Shown here: positions 1 to 9,661 of the stretch, one piece after another | Position numbering within the stretch: position 1 is the stretch's first letter | Layout of the letters: each line of letters begins with the position of its first letter | Origin: Thermococcus sp. M36 | Lineage (GTDB): Archaea > Methanobacteriota_B > Thermococci > Thermococcales > Thermococcaceae | Length of the DNA stretch: 64,000 nt | Assembly: GCF_012027355.1 (NCBI RefSeq) | Contig: NZ_SNUH01000001.1 | Span: forward strand, 1-64,000 | Direction: 5' to 3' | Program-made: the position numbers and the translations under genes | Notes under the pieces: model-generated | The model's input: the letters and a program-made list of their open reading frames with translations, nothing else | Told to the model about the DNA's origin: nothing | Databases searched by the model: none

Positions 1-1180
1 CCCCTGTGAGGATGACGACCCTCTCATCCTCCGGGGCACCTGAATCCGGAACATCGAAGCCTTCCGGCTTATCTCCAACAACGTAGCTCACCGGCTGGGG
101 TTTCTCGATGAAAAGATGACGCCCGTTGATAAAGGCGATTCCACCATCCCATATTTCGGGGAACGTGAAGCCCTCTGTGAACCCCTTAACCGCCTGGAGA
201 AAATCGAGCTCGTAGACGCGCTCCAGCTCCTCCCTCATCTTCGGCAGGAACGAGCGTATCTTCTCAAGCATCTCCCTGCTCCGCAGGTAGAGCTCCACCT
301 TCAGCTCCCCCTCAAGCTCCTGCCTCAGCATCTCGACCCTCTCGGGAGGAACACTCACCGGGTAAAGCTCCTCGCGGGAGAAAAGCTCCATCGTCACACC
401 GAGCCTTTCGGCGAGCTCGTTCTCTGCATCGTTTATCAGGTCGAGAATTTCACCCTCCACCTCACCAAAGTGCCTGAATATCGCCTCGTAGTTTCCGGCC
501 TTGAGCTCACCCAGAAAGTCCAGAAGCTCCTTTCCGCTGAGGGTAAGGCTGAACTTCTCAAGCTTCTCGGAGATTTTCTCGTTGAGCTCACGCTCCTTCT
601 CGGCTATTGTCTCCTCAAGGTTTTCGAGCAGCTTTCTCTTTTCCATGATGTCTTCCAGGGAACTCAGGGCATCAAGGATTTTCCCGGCAACGCTCTCCCT
701 TCCGGTTAGCTCCCCTATTTTAGCCAAGGCTTCAAGAGTCTCCCTGTTCTCCCACAGGGGCATGACGTAGAGCTCCGGGGCCACCTGGGAGGGCGTAAGT
801 TCGACGTCTATTCCATAACCGACCGTGCTGAGGACGAGGGGGTAACCTTCCGCCTCCTCGATACTCGTTGTGACTTCACACAGGTTCAACCCCTCGGCCT
901 TTTCGAGCTCATCCTCATCGACTACCAGAATCCGATCGTGAAGGAAGTCCCGCCTGAACTTTATGGGCTTCACGCGGGATAGGTGATCTCTAATCTCGGG
1001 CCGGATCTTTGAGAGGTTTTCGCGGAGGTAGACTTGCCTGCGGAGAATTTCCTCCCTGTCTGAAACCGGCTCAAAACTGTCCAGAAAACGGGCGCTCTCA
1101 GGAAGGACTAACCGCTTCTTTACCTCTCCCTGGATCGACCTGTGTATAGCCCTGGCTTCCGGATTGAGCTTGAGGGTCAT
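1..1180 (-). CDS. MutS-family DNA-binding ATPase, 3' part missing
   Basis: The minus-strand frame is open from ATG at 1180 to the left edge (about 393 codons), so the C-terminal part lies outside the window. The last visible residues, GRHLFIEKPQPVSYV then ERVVILTG, match the segment just before the Walker A of MutS/MutS2 ATPases (GRHP...ITGPNxGGKS). The preceding 250 residues are rich in Glu, Lys and Leu with predicted long helices, as in the MutS core and lever. No mismatch-recognition domain is seen, so it resembles the MutS-related proteins of Thermococcales rather than bacterial MutS1. Its role in repair or recombination is inferred. Family assignment is fairly sure; the exact subfamily is not. 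Confidence 0.75.
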   Translation of the reverse strand, partial: MTLKLNPEARAIHRSIQGEVKKRLVLPESARFLDSFEPVSDREEILRRQVYLRENLSKIRPEIRDHLSRVKPIKFRRDFLHDRILVVDEDELEKAEGLNLCEVTTSIEEAEGYPLVLSTVGYGIDVELTPSQVAPELYVMPLWENRETLEALAKIGELTGRESVAGKILDALSSLEDIMEKRKLLENLEETIAEKERELNEKISEKLEKFSLTLSGKELLDFLGELKAGNYEAIFRHFGEVEGEILDLINDAENELAERLGVTMELFSREELYPVSVPPERVEMLRQELEGELKVELYLRSREMLEKIRSFLPKMREELERVYELDFLQAVKGFTEGFTFPEIWDGGIAFINGRHLFIEKPQPVSYVVGDKPEGFDVPDSGAPEDERVVILTG

Positions 1181-1283
1181 CGTTTAAGGAACGTGGCAGG
1201 GCCTAAAAAACTTACCTGAAACGAAGGGCGGGTAATCTTTATAAACTGTGTGAGTAATCCTGAAACAATATGGGTGGGTGCAT

Positions 1284-1787
1284 GTGATAGTCGAGAAAAT
1301 ACTTCGACCAGCTTACACGATCCTGGTGGCAGACCTAAAGAAATTCGAGCCGGGGGATATTCTTGAGGGATTCGGGCGGAGGGGTGCCCACGTCTGGAAG
1401 CTTCAGGGAGAGCTCGACCTGGAGCTTGAGGTGGAGTCCTTTATATCCACGACCTATGGGGAATACGTCTACGTCCTCCGCTTCAAGGGGACGACGTACC
1501 TTGCTAGAAGTACGGAGAAGATAACCGGGAAGGACTGGAACCCAAACTCTTACCTGGCAAGGGACGAGAACGGTCTCAAGCGCTTCCTCCTGCGCGAGCT
1601 GTCCCTGAAGTCGAAGCTCCTACTTGAGATCCCCTCTGCGGCCATCTGGATAGCGATAAGCTTCGGCATCATAAACAGGATAAAGGAGAACCCCATCGGA
1701 AGCTTCCTGCTGATATTCCTTGGCTTATTCTTCAACGACATCGCCAAAGCTTTAGAGTACCTCATCCTCGGCTACTGCAAGGCCTGA
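1284..1787 (+). CDS. Small membrane protein of unknown function
   Basis: About 167 residues; I do not recognise a family. The first 110 residues look soluble and mixed alpha/beta; the last 55 hold two hydrophobic stretches ([14 protein letters not shown] and [16 protein letters not shown]), so it is probably anchored by its C-terminus. A TATA box TTTATAAAC lies at 1238-1246. GTG codons at 1278 and 1284 are both possible starts; the GGTGG at 1273-1277 touches the first and is well spaced for the second, so 1284 is preferred. The 3' end overlaps convergent moaC by 16 bp. Confidence 0.7.
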   Translation: MIVEKILRPAYTILVADLKKFEPGDILEGFGRRGAHVWKLQGELDLELEVESFISTTYGEYVYVLRFKGTTYLARSTEKITGKDWNPNSYLARDENGLKRFLLRELSLKSKLLLEIPSAAIWIAISFGIINRIKENPIGSFLLIFLGLFFNDIAKALEYLILGYCKA

Positions 1788-2248
1788 CCTTTTTCTTTCC
1801 TGACGACGTGGATGTCCTCTATCCTGGTGAACGGGTACTGGCCCTTTTCGTCCTTTTCGACGGCCTTCACCATGTCCCATATCGTCAGCAGGGCGACGCT
1901 CACGCCTGTCAGGGCCTCCATCTCGACGCCCGTCTTGTACGTCGCGCGGACCTCGCAGGTGGCTTCTATGTAGTCCTCCCCAAACTCGAAGGTGATGTCA
2001 ACGCCTGTGAGCGGTATTGGGTGGCAGAGGGGTATGAGTTCTGGTGTTTTTTTCACCGCGAGGATTCCGGCTATCTGGGCCGTGGCTATGACGTTACCCT
2101 TCTTCGTCTTTCCGGCCTTTATGAGCTCTATAGTTTCCGGCCTGAGCCGTATTCTGCCCTTTGCGACGGCCTTCCTGAAGACCACCCCTTTGTGGCCCAC
2201 TTCGACCATCTTAACGCCCCTATCATCTACGTGGGTTAGTTCCTTCAT
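1772..2248 (-). CDS. moaC: Cyclic pyranopterin monophosphate synthase MoaC
   Basis: MoaC converts the cyclic GTP-derived intermediate made by MoaA into cyclic pyranopterin monophosphate, the first stable precursor of molybdopterin and tungstopterin. The 158-residue product has the family's usual length. Conserved motifs are LCHPIPLTG at residues 74-82, [11 protein letters not shown] at 107-117, and the catalytic pair D125 and K128 in WDMVK. ATG at 2248 fits the family N-terminus; longer in-frame starts only add poorly conserved sequence. It lies 37 bp downstream of rtcB on the same strand and may be read through from it. The cofactor is needed by the tungsten oxidoreductase at 29-31 kb. Confidence 0.95.
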   Translation of the reverse strand: MKELTHVDDRGVKMVEVGHKGVVFRKAVAKGRIRLRPETIELIKAGKTKKGNVIATAQIAGILAVKKTPELIPLCHPIPLTGVDITFEFGEDYIEATCEVRATYKTGVEMEALTGVSVALLTIWDMVKAVEKDEKGQYPFTRIEDIHVVRKEKGQALQ

Positions 2249-2285
2249 TTGATGGCCCCCATAGGGTTGAAGAAAAAGGATGAGA

Positions 2286-5168
2286 TCATCCCTTCGCAAC
2301 GCCCATCGGGCGCATTCTTGCAACCAGGTTCGCTATCCCCGCCTCGTGGACTACGTTGACGACGTTGTCAACGCTCTTGTAGGCTCCAGGTGCTTCTTCA
2401 GCCACAACCCTGAGAGAGGCCGCGCGGATGTAGATGCCCTGCCTTGCAAGCTCGTTCTTGAGCCTGTCGCCGCGGTACTGCCTGGTGGCGGCCTTCCTGC
2501 TGAGCAGTCTTCCGGCACCGTGGCAGGTCGAACCAAAGGTCTCCGTCATCGAGCCCTCGGCACCAGCAAGAACGTAGCTCGCGGTTCCCATCGAACCTGG
2601 AATCAGAACCGGCTGACCGACATCCCTGTAGGCCTTCGGAACGTCCGGGTGGCCGGCAGGGAAGGCCCTCGTGGCTCCCTTCCTGTGGACGACGACCTTG
2701 ACCTTTCTGCCGTCAACGACGTGCTCCTCTACCTTCGCTATGTTGTGAGCGACGTCGTAAACGATGTGCATCTCCATGTCCTCGGCCTTCCTCTTGAAGA
2801 CCTCCTCAAAGCTCTCCCTGACCCAGTGGGTTATCATCTGCCGGTTGGCCCACGCGAAGTTGGCAGCGGCCTTCATCGCGCTGAAATAGCGCTGTCCCTC
2901 CTCCGTCTGGAAGGGAACACTGACAAGTTCTCTATCGGGCCACGGAACCCCGTACTTCCGGTTGGCCTTCTCCATTATCCTGAGGTAGTCGCTCGCCACT
3001 TGGTGCCCGAGCCCCCTGCTTCCGGTGTGAATCATGACGACGACCTGCCCCTCGAAGAGGCCGTAGGCTTCCGCTATCTTCTCGTCGAAGACCTTATCAA
3101 CCACCTGAACCTCAAGGAAGTGGTTTCCTGAGCCGAGGGAACCGAGCTGAGGTGCTCCGCGCTGCTTTGCCTTCTGGCTGACGGCATTTGGATCCGCACC
3201 TTCCATCCTTCCGCCTTCCTCGAGGTGCTCCAAGTCCTCCTTCCAGCCGTAGCCGTTGTCAACTGCCCACTTGGCACCGTCAGCGAGAACGTCGTCAAGC
3301 TGCGTCCAGTGGAGTCTCACCCTTCCCTTGCTTCCCAGTCCCGAGGGTACGTTCCTAAAGAGCGTGTCCACGAGCTCCTTGATGCGAGGTCTTACTTCCT
3401 TCTCGGTGAGGTTGGTCCTGATTAAGCGGACGCCGCAGTTGTGGACGACAACGCCGTTGGCTATGAAGTTGTGGGCCTCGTGATAGACTCCGATGTCGTA
3501 GAATTTGTCGTATGAAGGCCTGACCTTCTCGACCTTTGCAACCCTCTCCGCAACAAAGCCGCCCTCGTAGCCCCTCTCCTTCGCGAACTCCTCGAAGGTC
3601 GGGAAGTCCTTCGGAACCCTTGGTTCTCTGTAACCCTCGTAGATGCTCCTCTCAACGAAGCGCCTGTGTACAACGTCCTTGACGGCTTCGTAGGCCTTCT
3701 TTACGCTCCCGGTTCTCTCGTAGATTTCCCTTGCTTTTTCAATGGCCATTCTGCGCTCTTCTCTAACGCGCTCCTTGAGCTTGAGATAGGCGGCCGCGAT
3801 GAGACCCTTGGCCTTCTTTTCGAGGTCGTACTCGTAATTTATCCTCTCCACGAAGGCCTTAACGCTCTCCTCGCCCACTATCGAGAGCCTGTAGGTCACG
3901 CCCTTCCTTGACTTGACCTCGTAAAGGGTTGTCTTTATGCCGAACTCCTCCAGTAGCTTTGCAACGTCGCCGAGGAACTCGGCAAGGTTTTCGGAGAGGC
4001 TTTCATCCTTCGACTGGGTGAGGTTTATTGGGAGCGGTGTGTTGCCCTTGAACTCGACTATGCTTCCGTCCGCCGCGAAGAGTCCGGCCAGGAAGTTCCT
4101 CTTGACCCAGAGGGGGGCTTCCATTATCCACCCGGGAACGCGGTAGGTTATCTCTGTCTTCTTGCCCCTCGGCATGCCGAGTTTCTCTAGGAGGAGTGCG
4201 AAGCTCCTTGATGTAACCCTTAGCTCCGCGGAGATGCTCCTACCCTCGTAGTGCCCGCTGGTTGTTTCGATGCTGTAGCCCCTCTCGCGGACGTAGAGGT
4301 TCGCACTTATTCCGAGCCTCTCAAGGTCCTTCTTGAGCTCCCTAAGGGTTTCTTCCTTCCCGTAGAAGGCCAGTGTAAGTCTGCCGGACATTTCGCCGAG
4401 GTGGCCGTCGCCGAAGGCAAAGCCCAGTATCCTAGCTATCGTTCCCACCCTGGGGTCATCCCAGCGGAGCGGGATCAGGTTTCTCTCGCGGAGGAAGTTC
4501 AGCACCTGGGGGTCCTCGTCCTTGAACGCATCCTCGTTGAGGACGATGCCCTTTCTTTCCTCGTATTCTACACCCTCGAAGGGGTAAACTATTACCAGCT
4601 CGCCTTCCTTTACGTCCCCCATGTAGACGTATCCCTGGGGCGTTAGAACCGGGTGGTCCTCGCTGCCCTCTATTACCCTACCGCTCTCCGTCGTTATCCT
4701 CACGGCGAGTTCGTTCCCCTCGACTTCCCTCTCGGCAACGAAGGCAACCCTTGAGGCGTCGTTGTGACCCTCGTCGAGGTTGTAGACCTTCACACCCTGG
4801 AGCTTGAACTTCTCGGGCAGCTCTTCAACTTTAATCCAGTATCCGTGCTCCGTCAGGACTTTTGAGCCTGGAGCAAGGCAATTGATGTCGTATCCAACTC
4901 CTCCGGGGCTTATAACGCCCTCCTTCACGTCAAACGCCGCCACTCCGCCAATCGGGAAGCCGTAGCCCTGGTGACCGTCGGGCATGACGATTGAGTACTT
5001 GTAGATGCCGGGGAGCATCGCAACGTTGGCAGCCTGCTCAAGGGTTCTGTCTCCCCTCATCTTCTCTATCAGCTGGTCGTCAGCGTAAACCCTGCCCGGA
5101 ACGCGCATTCTCTTGTCGTACTTCGGTATCTCCCAGCGTATTTTATCTATCCTCTTCAGCGGCACCAT
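2286..5168 (-). CDS. rtcB: tRNA-splicing ligase RtcB with in-frame intein
   Basis: RtcB joins 2',3'-cyclic phosphate (or 3'-phosphate) RNA ends to 5'-OH ends in a GTP- and Mn2+-dependent reaction, sealing tRNA exons and repairing RNA. The precursor is 960 residues: 479 of mature RtcB plus a 481-residue intein at 97-577. RtcB metal and active-site motifs are visible: D94 and the Cys directly after the intein (GYDIN/CGVR), [24 protein letters not shown], and GSTCHGAGR with the His that family data show is guanylylated. ATG at 5168 follows GGAGG elements. It ends the cluster archease-m5C methyltransferase-PUA protein-rtcB; archease is the known RtcB cofactor. Confidence 0.97.
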   Translation of the reverse strand: MVPLKRIDKIRWEIPKYDKRMRVPGRVYADDQLIEKMRGDRTLEQAANVAMLPGIYKYSIVMPDGHQGYGFPIGGVAAFDVKEGVISPGGVGYDINCLAPGSKVLTEHGYWIKVEELPEKFKLQGVKVYNLDEGHNDASRVAFVAEREVEGNELAVRITTESGRVIEGSEDHPVLTPQGYVYMGDVKEGELVIVYPFEGVEYEERKGIVLNEDAFKDEDPQVLNFLRERNLIPLRWDDPRVGTIARILGFAFGDGHLGEMSGRLTLAFYGKEETLRELKKDLERLGISANLYVRERGYSIETTSGHYEGRSISAELRVTSRSFALLLEKLGMPRGKKTEITYRVPGWIMEAPLWVKRNFLAGLFAADGSIVEFKGNTPLPINLTQSKDESLSENLAEFLGDVAKLLEEFGIKTTLYEVKSRKGVTYRLSIVGEESVKAFVERINYEYDLEKKAKGLIAAAYLKLKERVREERRMAIEKAREIYERTGSVKKAYEAVKDVVHRRFVERSIYEGYREPRVPKDFPTFEEFAKERGYEGGFVAERVAKVEKVRPSYDKFYDIGVYHEAHNFIANGVVVHNCGVRLIRTNLTEKEVRPRIKELVDTLFRNVPSGLGSKGRVRLHWTQLDDVLADGAKWAVDNGYGWKEDLEHLEEGGRMEGADPNAVSQKAKQRGAPQLGSLGSGNHFLEVQVVDKVFDEKIAEAYGLFEGQVVVMIHTGSRGLGHQVASDYLRIMEKANRKYGVPWPDRELVSVPFQTEEGQRYFSAMKAAANFAWANRQMITHWVRESFEEVFKRKAEDMEMHIVYDVAHNIAKVEEHVVDGRKVKVVVHRKGATRAFPAGHPDVPKAYRDVGQPVLIPGSMGTASYVLAGAEGSMTETFGSTCHGAGRLLSRKAATRQYRGDRLKNELARQGIYIRAASLRVVAEEAPGAYKSVDNVVNVVHEAGIANLVARMRPMGVAKG
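3438..4880 (-). mobile_element. Intein with LAGLIDADG homing endonuclease inside RtcB
   Basis: This codes for 481 residues beginning [15 protein letters not shown] (block A, Cys1) and ending [12 protein letters not shown] before the +1 Cys of the extein. Block B reads GSEDHPVLT, with Ser in the usual Thr place. Two LAGLIDADG motifs, [11 protein letters not shown] (intein residues 151-161) and [11 protein letters not shown] (263-273), keep their catalytic Asp (158 and 271), so both splicing and homing look intact. RtcB inteins at this site are known in Pyrococcus. The +1 Cys is also an RtcB metal ligand, so the unspliced protein should be inactive. Confidence 0.95.
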
Positions 5169-5204
5169 CCTCCTACCTCCTGTTTAGATTACCCTAACGT
5201 TATT

Positions 5205-5669
5205 TTAAGCTTTCGTGGGGTCTTCGAGCTTCAGCCTCCTCTCCTTCGGCACGTAGTTTATGAGCCTGCCCTCCTTGGCCTTGGCCGAGCCGAGGTAGTA
5301 GGAGCGCCACTTGACTATCACCCATCCGTGAAGGTCTTTATCATCAATCTCCACGCTCTCGCCGGCCAGATACCGCTTAGCCCTCCCGTCGTCCAGCTCA
5401 ACGACGTTCTTTGTGGCTTTCGGCCCAACGAGGAAGGAACCTTCGATGCTCAGCCTTATCCCGTCGCTCTCCACCCTGCCGAAGTACACCCCGTTTCTGT
5501 CGGGGCCCCTGATTTCAAGGGAGCAGGGCTTCCAGGCGTAGACCTTGTGATACCTCCCGCGTATCTCATAGACAAGCTCCGGCGCATAGCCGTAGTTCTC
5601 AATGAGGAGCCTTTTGACGAGTTCGGCGTCATTTGTCTGCCCTATCTCCGCCCTCGGATTGTCGTTCAT
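5205..5669 (-). CDS. PUA-like RNA-binding protein (COG3270/RsmF C-terminal type)
   Basis: The 154-residue product resembles the stand-alone archaeal version of the domain found at the C-terminus of RsmF/NOL1-type RNA methyltransferases: VKRLLIENYGYAPEL near the N-terminus, then strands GVYFGRVESDGIRLSIEG, a PUA-like segment with KRYLAGESVEI, and DLHGWVIVKWRSYYLGSAK. Such proteins probably bind tRNA or rRNA. ATG at 5669 overlaps the stop of the m5C methyltransferase gene as ATGA, so the two are translationally coupled. A split version of a methyltransferase plus PUA protein is an attractive reading but is inferred. Confidence 0.8.
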   Translation of the reverse strand: MNDNPRAEIGQTNDAELVKRLLIENYGYAPELVYEIRGRYHKVYAWKPCSLEIRGPDRNGVYFGRVESDGIRLSIEGSFLVGPKATKNVVELDDGRAKRYLAGESVEIDDKDLHGWVIVKWRSYYLGSAKAKEGRLINYVPKERRLKLEDPTKA

Positions 5670-6601
5670 GCCCCTCCCTCCGGCTTTACAATCTTTGCGA
5701 TGAAAAACGCCTCGGTGTCGTTGTCGTTGGGATGAATCCTCAGGGCCTTTCTCAGCTCCTCCGAGTAGGTTCTCCCCTCCCACTCGAGGATCGGCTCGCT
5801 GGTCTTCACGGGCAGGTCTATGCGCTCGAGCCTCGCGTCGGTCTTCCGGAGCAGGTAGTCAACGACCTCCTCGTTTTCGAGCGGGTCTATCGTGCAGGTG
5901 GAATAGACGAGCGTCCCACCGGGCTTTAATGCCTCGTACGCCGCCCTGATGAGCCTCTTCTGGATGTTCATGTACTTAATGACGCCCCTGAGCCGCCACT
6001 CCTCCAGGAAACGCCACTTCTTCCGTATCATCCCCACGGAGGAGCACGGTGCGTCGAGGAGGATTCTGTTGAAGGTATTCGTGAAGCGGGCGAAGTAGGC
6101 CCCGTCCTTTGTAGTTACGCGGGTGTTTAAGACGCCCATCCTGTTGAGGTTCGCGATGAGGACGTTGGCCCTGCTGAGCTTGGGGTCATTGGCTATTATA
6201 CAGCCCTCGTTCTCCATGTACTGGGCCATCTGGCCCGTCTTGGAGCCCGGAGCAGCGGCCATATCCAAAACCAGCTCTCCCGGCTTTGGATCCAGCACCA
6301 CAGGAGGAATCATCGAGCTGGCTTCTTGGCCAAAGACCAAACCCAGGCCGTGCTCCGGAACCTTGGCAAGGTTGTCCACGTTGATGAAAAACCCCTCGCG
6401 GGCCCAGGGGATCTGCTCCAGCTCGAACTCCTCGCTCAGCCTTTCCACGACTACCTCAAGCGGTGCCTTGAGAGTGTTAACCCTTATGCTTTGCCTGAGC
6501 GGCCTTACTATGAACTCCCAGAACTCGTCCGTGTCTTCGAGCTTTGAATAGCGCTCGTAAAAAGCTGGGTTTACCTCCCTGATTCTGTCCCTCGCGCTCA
6601 T
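5666..6601 (-). CDS. tRNA (cytosine-5-)-methyltransferase, NOL1/NSUN family (Trm4-like)
   Basis: It transfers a methyl group from S-adenosylmethionine to C5 of cytosines in tRNA. The 311-residue protein has the SAM loop DMAAAPGSKTGQ (113-124) and the two family cysteines: the catalytic one in STCT (C236) and the release one in DAPCSS (C186). The Pyrococcus abyssi homologue acts on several tRNA positions and gains specificity from archease, encoded next to it; the same order appears here, with archease ending 9 bp upstream. It overlaps the following PUA gene by 4 bp. Confidence 0.92.
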   Translation of the reverse strand: MSARDRIREVNPAFYERYSKLEDTDEFWEFIVRPLRQSIRVNTLKAPLEVVVERLSEEFELEQIPWAREGFFINVDNLAKVPEHGLGLVFGQEASSMIPPVVLDPKPGELVLDMAAAPGSKTGQMAQYMENEGCIIANDPKLSRANVLIANLNRMGVLNTRVTTKDGAYFARFTNTFNRILLDAPCSSVGMIRKKWRFLEEWRLRGVIKYMNIQKRLIRAAYEALKPGGTLVYSTCTIDPLENEEVVDYLLRKTDARLERIDLPVKTSEPILEWEGRTYSEELRKALRIHPNDNDTEAFFIAKIVKPEGGA

Positions 6602-6610
6602 GGAACCACC

Positions 6611-7039
6611 TCACAGGTCGGGAACCAGCTGGGCCATCCACCTGCCGTCCGGCAGCCTCTCGATCTTCATGTCGTGGTAGGTTATCGCCTTCACTTCCTC
6701 CTTCGGCTCGTGCCTCTCGTAGTCGATGGGCTCACCGCAGGCCTTCGCTTTAATCCTGTAACCCTCGTCCGCTTTCTCTATCTCGACCGCCACATCGCCG
6801 AAGACGAGGCCCTCTATGTCGTGCAGAACGAGGAGCTCCTCAAGGAAGTTGTAGAGCAAAGCCTCAAGATCCTTCCCTTCGGTTTTGACTTCGCGGCACT
6901 CCTTCGGCTCGACCTTCCTCACGTCGACCATGACATCAAAGAGGGCCAGCGCAACGGCCTCGAAGGCCTCCTCGAGAGTATCACCGTAACCCCTGATGCC
7001 AATGTCGGCGGTGTGCTCGTAGTGCTCCCACTCACGCAT
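6611..7039 (-). CDS. Archease, RNA ligase and methyltransferase cofactor
   Basis: Archease promotes RtcB guanylylation and turnover and tightens the specificity of the adjacent m5C methyltransferase. The 142-residue form starts [15 protein letters not shown] at ATG 7039, after GGAGGTG eight bases upstream; conserved acidic positions include the D in HTAD, and the tail is [20 protein letters not shown]. The same frame stays open 40 codons upstream to GTG 7159, which lies about 10 nt after the predicted transcription start from the TATA at 7191-7199. The protein could therefore be longer (182 residues), or the mRNA has an unusually long leader. It is first in the cluster leading to rtcB. Confidence 0.93.
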   Translation of the reverse strand: MREWEHYEHTADIGIRGYGDTLEEAFEAVALALFDVMVDVRKVEPKECREVKTEGKDLEALLYNFLEELLVLHDIEGLVFGDVAVEIEKADEGYRIKAKACGEPIDYERHEPKEEVKAITYHDMKIERLPDGRWMAQLVPDL

Positions 7040-7187
7040 ATCCTTACCACCTCCCTCCCCCATAATCCTGCGCTCTCCCTCATCCCACATTTCCCGCAGG
7101 GTCTCTTCGGAAGGTTTACCCTTAACCGGAACCGGCTCTATGAATTTCTCTCCTGTCACTACTCACACCGTACAGGGGTTTGGAGGA

Positions 7188-7200
7188 GGATTTTATAAAC
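7188..7200. promoter_or_regulatory. Shared divergent TATA box, archease and panB
   Basis: The palindromic core TTTATAAA at 7192-7199 reads as a TATA box on both strands, flanked by purine-rich BRE-like sequence (GGAGGA left; GGGG on the minus strand). Predicted starts are near 7222 for panB and near 7169 for the archease cluster. One TBP site may serve both directions. Confidence 0.65.
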
Positions 7201-7254
7201 CCCACCAATCGAAACCGTTAATTAGACCGCCGTCGAAATGGTAGAGGTGGTGAT

Positions 7255-8109
7255 ATGAGGGAGATAACGCCGAGACGTATAATCGAGATGAAGGGGAAGG
7301 AAAAGATAGCGATGGTAACGGCTTACGATTACCCCTCCGCAATGATAGCAGACAAAGCGGGGATTGACATAATCTTCATTGGGGACTCCCTCGGCATGGT
7401 CGTTTACGGGGAGTCCAACACTCTGAACGTGAGCATGGAGCAGATGGTCTACCACACGAGGGCCGTTTCAAAGGCGGTAAAGCGGGCCCTCGTTTTGGCA
7501 GACATGCCCTTCGGGAGCTACGAGATAGACACGGATGAAGGTTTGAGGAACGCGGTGCGGCTGATTCAGGCCGGGGCGGACGCGGTAAAGATCGAGGGCG
7601 GCTACGATCACAGGGAGCTCGTGAGGAAGCTCGTCCGCATGGGCATTCCGGTGATGGGACATACGGGCCTTACCCCGCAGCGCTTCCTCCGCCTGGGCGG
7701 CTACAGGCTCATGGGAGAGACTGAGGAAGAAATCGAGGAAATCCTGCGCGATGCTAAAGCGTTGGAGAGGGCTGGAGCTTTTGCCGTCGTCATAGAATTT
7801 ACCCTCGCGGACGTTGCGAAGCTGGTAACAGAAGAGGTCTCCATTCCGACCATCGGCATCGGGGCCGGGCCATACGTGGACGGACAGGTTCTGGTCTGGC
7901 ACGACCTCCTCGGGATTTACGAGAACGTCCCGCCCTTCGTCAAGAAGTACGCTGACATAGGTGGGATGATCCGCCTCGCCCTCGAGAACTACCGTGAAGA
8001 GGTCAAGAACGGCTCTTTCCCTGCAAAGGAGCACTACTGGGAATTCCTCGATAAGGACGACTTCAGGAAAAAGGCCCGGAAGGTTCTTGAGAGGCTGGAG
8101 GATGAGTGA
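7255..8109 (+). CDS. panB: 3-methyl-2-oxobutanoate hydroxymethyltransferase (ketopantoate synthase)
   Basis: PanB adds a one-carbon unit from methylene-tetrahydro(methano)pterin to alpha-ketoisovalerate, giving ketopantoate for coenzyme A synthesis. The 284-residue product shows the family pattern throughout: [18 protein letters not shown] at the start, [21 protein letters not shown] (metal-binding Asp), [19 protein letters not shown], the IEF segment with the catalytic Glu, and [20 protein letters not shown] follows GAGGTGGTGAT. The next gene starts on the base after its stop, so it is probably cotranscribed with the glycosyltransferase, though no functional link is obvious. Confidence 0.96.
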   Translation: MREITPRRIIEMKGKEKIAMVTAYDYPSAMIADKAGIDIIFIGDSLGMVVYGESNTLNVSMEQMVYHTRAVSKAVKRALVLADMPFGSYEIDTDEGLRNAVRLIQAGADAVKIEGGYDHRELVRKLVRMGIPVMGHTGLTPQRFLRLGGYRLMGETEEEIEEILRDAKALERAGAFAVVIEFTLADVAKLVTEEVSIPTIGIGAGPYVDGQVLVWHDLLGIYENVPPFVKKYADIGGMIRLALENYREEVKNGSFPAKEHYWEFLDKDDFRKKARKVLERLEDE

Positions 8110-8778
8110 ATGCTGAAAGGTAAGAGGATAACTGTCATAATTCCAGCATACAACGAGGCAAAACGAATCGGGAAAGTCCTTGAGAGGATTCCAGAGTTCG
8201 TGGATGAAGTAATCGTTGTGGACGATGGGAGCAGCGACAGCACCTATAGGGTGGCCGTGGAATACAGCAAAAAAGACCCCAGGATTAAAGCGCTGAGACT
8301 CGAGAAGAACAGCGGAAAAGGAGCAGCCATGAGGGCAGGCGTGAAGGAAGCTACTGGAGAGATCATAGTTTTCATGGACGCCGACGGCCAGCACAAACCT
8401 GAGGAGATAATCAAGCTCGTTGAGCCGGTAGTCAGCGGCGAGGCGGACATGGTCATAGGTGCCAGGAAGGTCGAGGAGGCCGGAAAAAGGCCCCTCCACA
8501 GGCGCCTTAGCAACATAATCACGACCCGCTTGATCAGGTTCAAGCTTGGCATGTACATCTACGACACTCAGAGCGGTTTCAGAGCCTTCAGGCGCGAGTT
8601 CCTCCCCGGGATAGAAAGCGACCGATACGAGGTCGAAACGGAGATGCTCTTCAAGGCCGCAAAGATGGGGGCTAGGATAAAGGAAGTGCCCGTTAGTATG
8701 ATATACGACCCCTCTAGGGAGGGACGCTTCGGCATCAGGGATGTTTTCAGATTTCTTAGGGTGTACCTCGGGTTCTGA
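8110..8778 (+). CDS. Family 2 glycosyltransferase, dolichol-phosphate sugar synthase type
   Basis: The 222-residue protein is a GT-A fold, family 2 enzyme. It has VIIPAYNEAKRIGKV at the N-terminus, VDDGSSDST, ekNSGKGAAMRAG, the DxD-type motif MDADGQH, and TQSGFRAFRRE typical of polyprenyl-phosphate glycosyltransferases such as DPM1. It has no membrane segment of its own. It probably moves a sugar from a nucleotide donor onto a lipid phosphate for N-glycan or glycolipid synthesis; the sugar cannot be told. It begins directly after panB and its 3' end overlaps the convergent transporter gene by 23 bp. Confidence 0.88.
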   Translation: MLKGKRITVIIPAYNEAKRIGKVLERIPEFVDEVIVVDDGSSDSTYRVAVEYSKKDPRIKALRLEKNSGKGAAMRAGVKEATGEIIVFMDADGQHKPEEIIKLVEPVVSGEADMVIGARKVEEAGKRPLHRRLSNIITTRLIRFKLGMYIYDTQSGFRAFRREFLPGIESDRYEVETEMLFKAAKMGARIKEVPVSMIYDPSREGRFGIRDVFRFLRVYLGF

Positions 8779-9610
8779 GCTCGCTCTTTACCTTTACTGC
8801 ACCCAGCGTTCCGAGGGTTATGAGGATAAATCCGAGGGCATGGTGGACGGTCAGTGTCTCCCCCATGAGAACGCCCAGCCCTATGGCAACTGCCGGGGCC
8901 GGGGTTATTATTGCGGTGGCCTTGGAGAGGTTTATGCGCTTTATTGAAGCGTACCACACAAGCTGGCCGAATGCGATAACTATGCCCTCGGCCACGACGA
9001 ATATAGACAGCTCAAGCCCCGTGGCGACAGCAAGCGGGAGGAGAAGCAGGAACCCAAAAGTGTTCCTGAGTGCAGCTATCAGGGACGGGCTGTATGGCAG
9101 CCTTTTGGCTATGACATGCCCAATCTGCCAGAACAGGGGCACGAGGAGAAGGAGCAGGTCGCCTAGATGCGGCTCTATCGCTTGACCCTGCGTTATGACG
9201 ATGACGAGTCCGAACAGGATTACGGATGAATAAGCGACAAGCCGTTTTGTTATTCTCTCTCCTAAGAAGAACCATGAAAGAAAGAATGACCACAGAACCT
9301 CGCTCCTCGTTATCAGGGCGGCGTTAATGGCGGTGCTCATCCTGGCGCCGAGGGAGTACGCAAGGTACGCCAGGGCAGTGCCGAAAAACCCCATGAAAAA
9401 TGCCGTTTTGATGCTCTCGGAGCTGTGCCTGAGCTCATCGAGGCCGCCCTCCGAAAGAACGGCGGCCCACAGAAAGAGAGATGCAACCATTGCGGAGAGG
9501 GCGGCAAAACTGATCGGGTTTGAGGGGTTGGACTTGATGACCACTGGTTCGATCCCGTAGATGATAGCCCCCACCAGTGCCAGCATTCCCCCGAGAAACT
9601 CCCTATCCAT
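8756..9610 (-). CDS. DMT/EamA-family transporter
   Basis: The 284-residue product is almost wholly hydrophobic, with about ten membrane helices in two repeats of five, the drug/metabolite transporter layout. The first repeat starts GGMLALVGAIIYGIEPVVIK and ends near SWFFLGERITKRL; the second ends SPAPAVAIGLGVLMGET-like sequence followed by a last helix. The pattern FLGER...GLVIV closing each EamA repeat is seen. The substrate cannot be predicted. ATG at 9610 has a TATA-like GATTTAAGG about 25 bp upstream. It overlaps the convergent glycosyltransferase gene. Confidence 0.85.
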   Translation of the reverse strand: MDREFLGGMLALVGAIIYGIEPVVIKSNPSNPISFAALSAMVASLFLWAAVLSEGGLDELRHSSESIKTAFFMGFFGTALAYLAYSLGARMSTAINAALITRSEVLWSFFLSWFFLGERITKRLVAYSSVILFGLVIVITQGQAIEPHLGDLLLLLVPLFWQIGHVIAKRLPYSPSLIAALRNTFGFLLLLPLAVATGLELSIFVVAEGIVIAFGQLVWYASIKRINLSKATAIITPAPAVAIGLGVLMGETLTVHHALGFILITLGTLGAVKVKSELRTRGTP

Positions 9611-9661
9611 GGTCGTTATTCAGAAGAACAGCCTTAAATCCCTATCGGGAATTCAGAAGTG

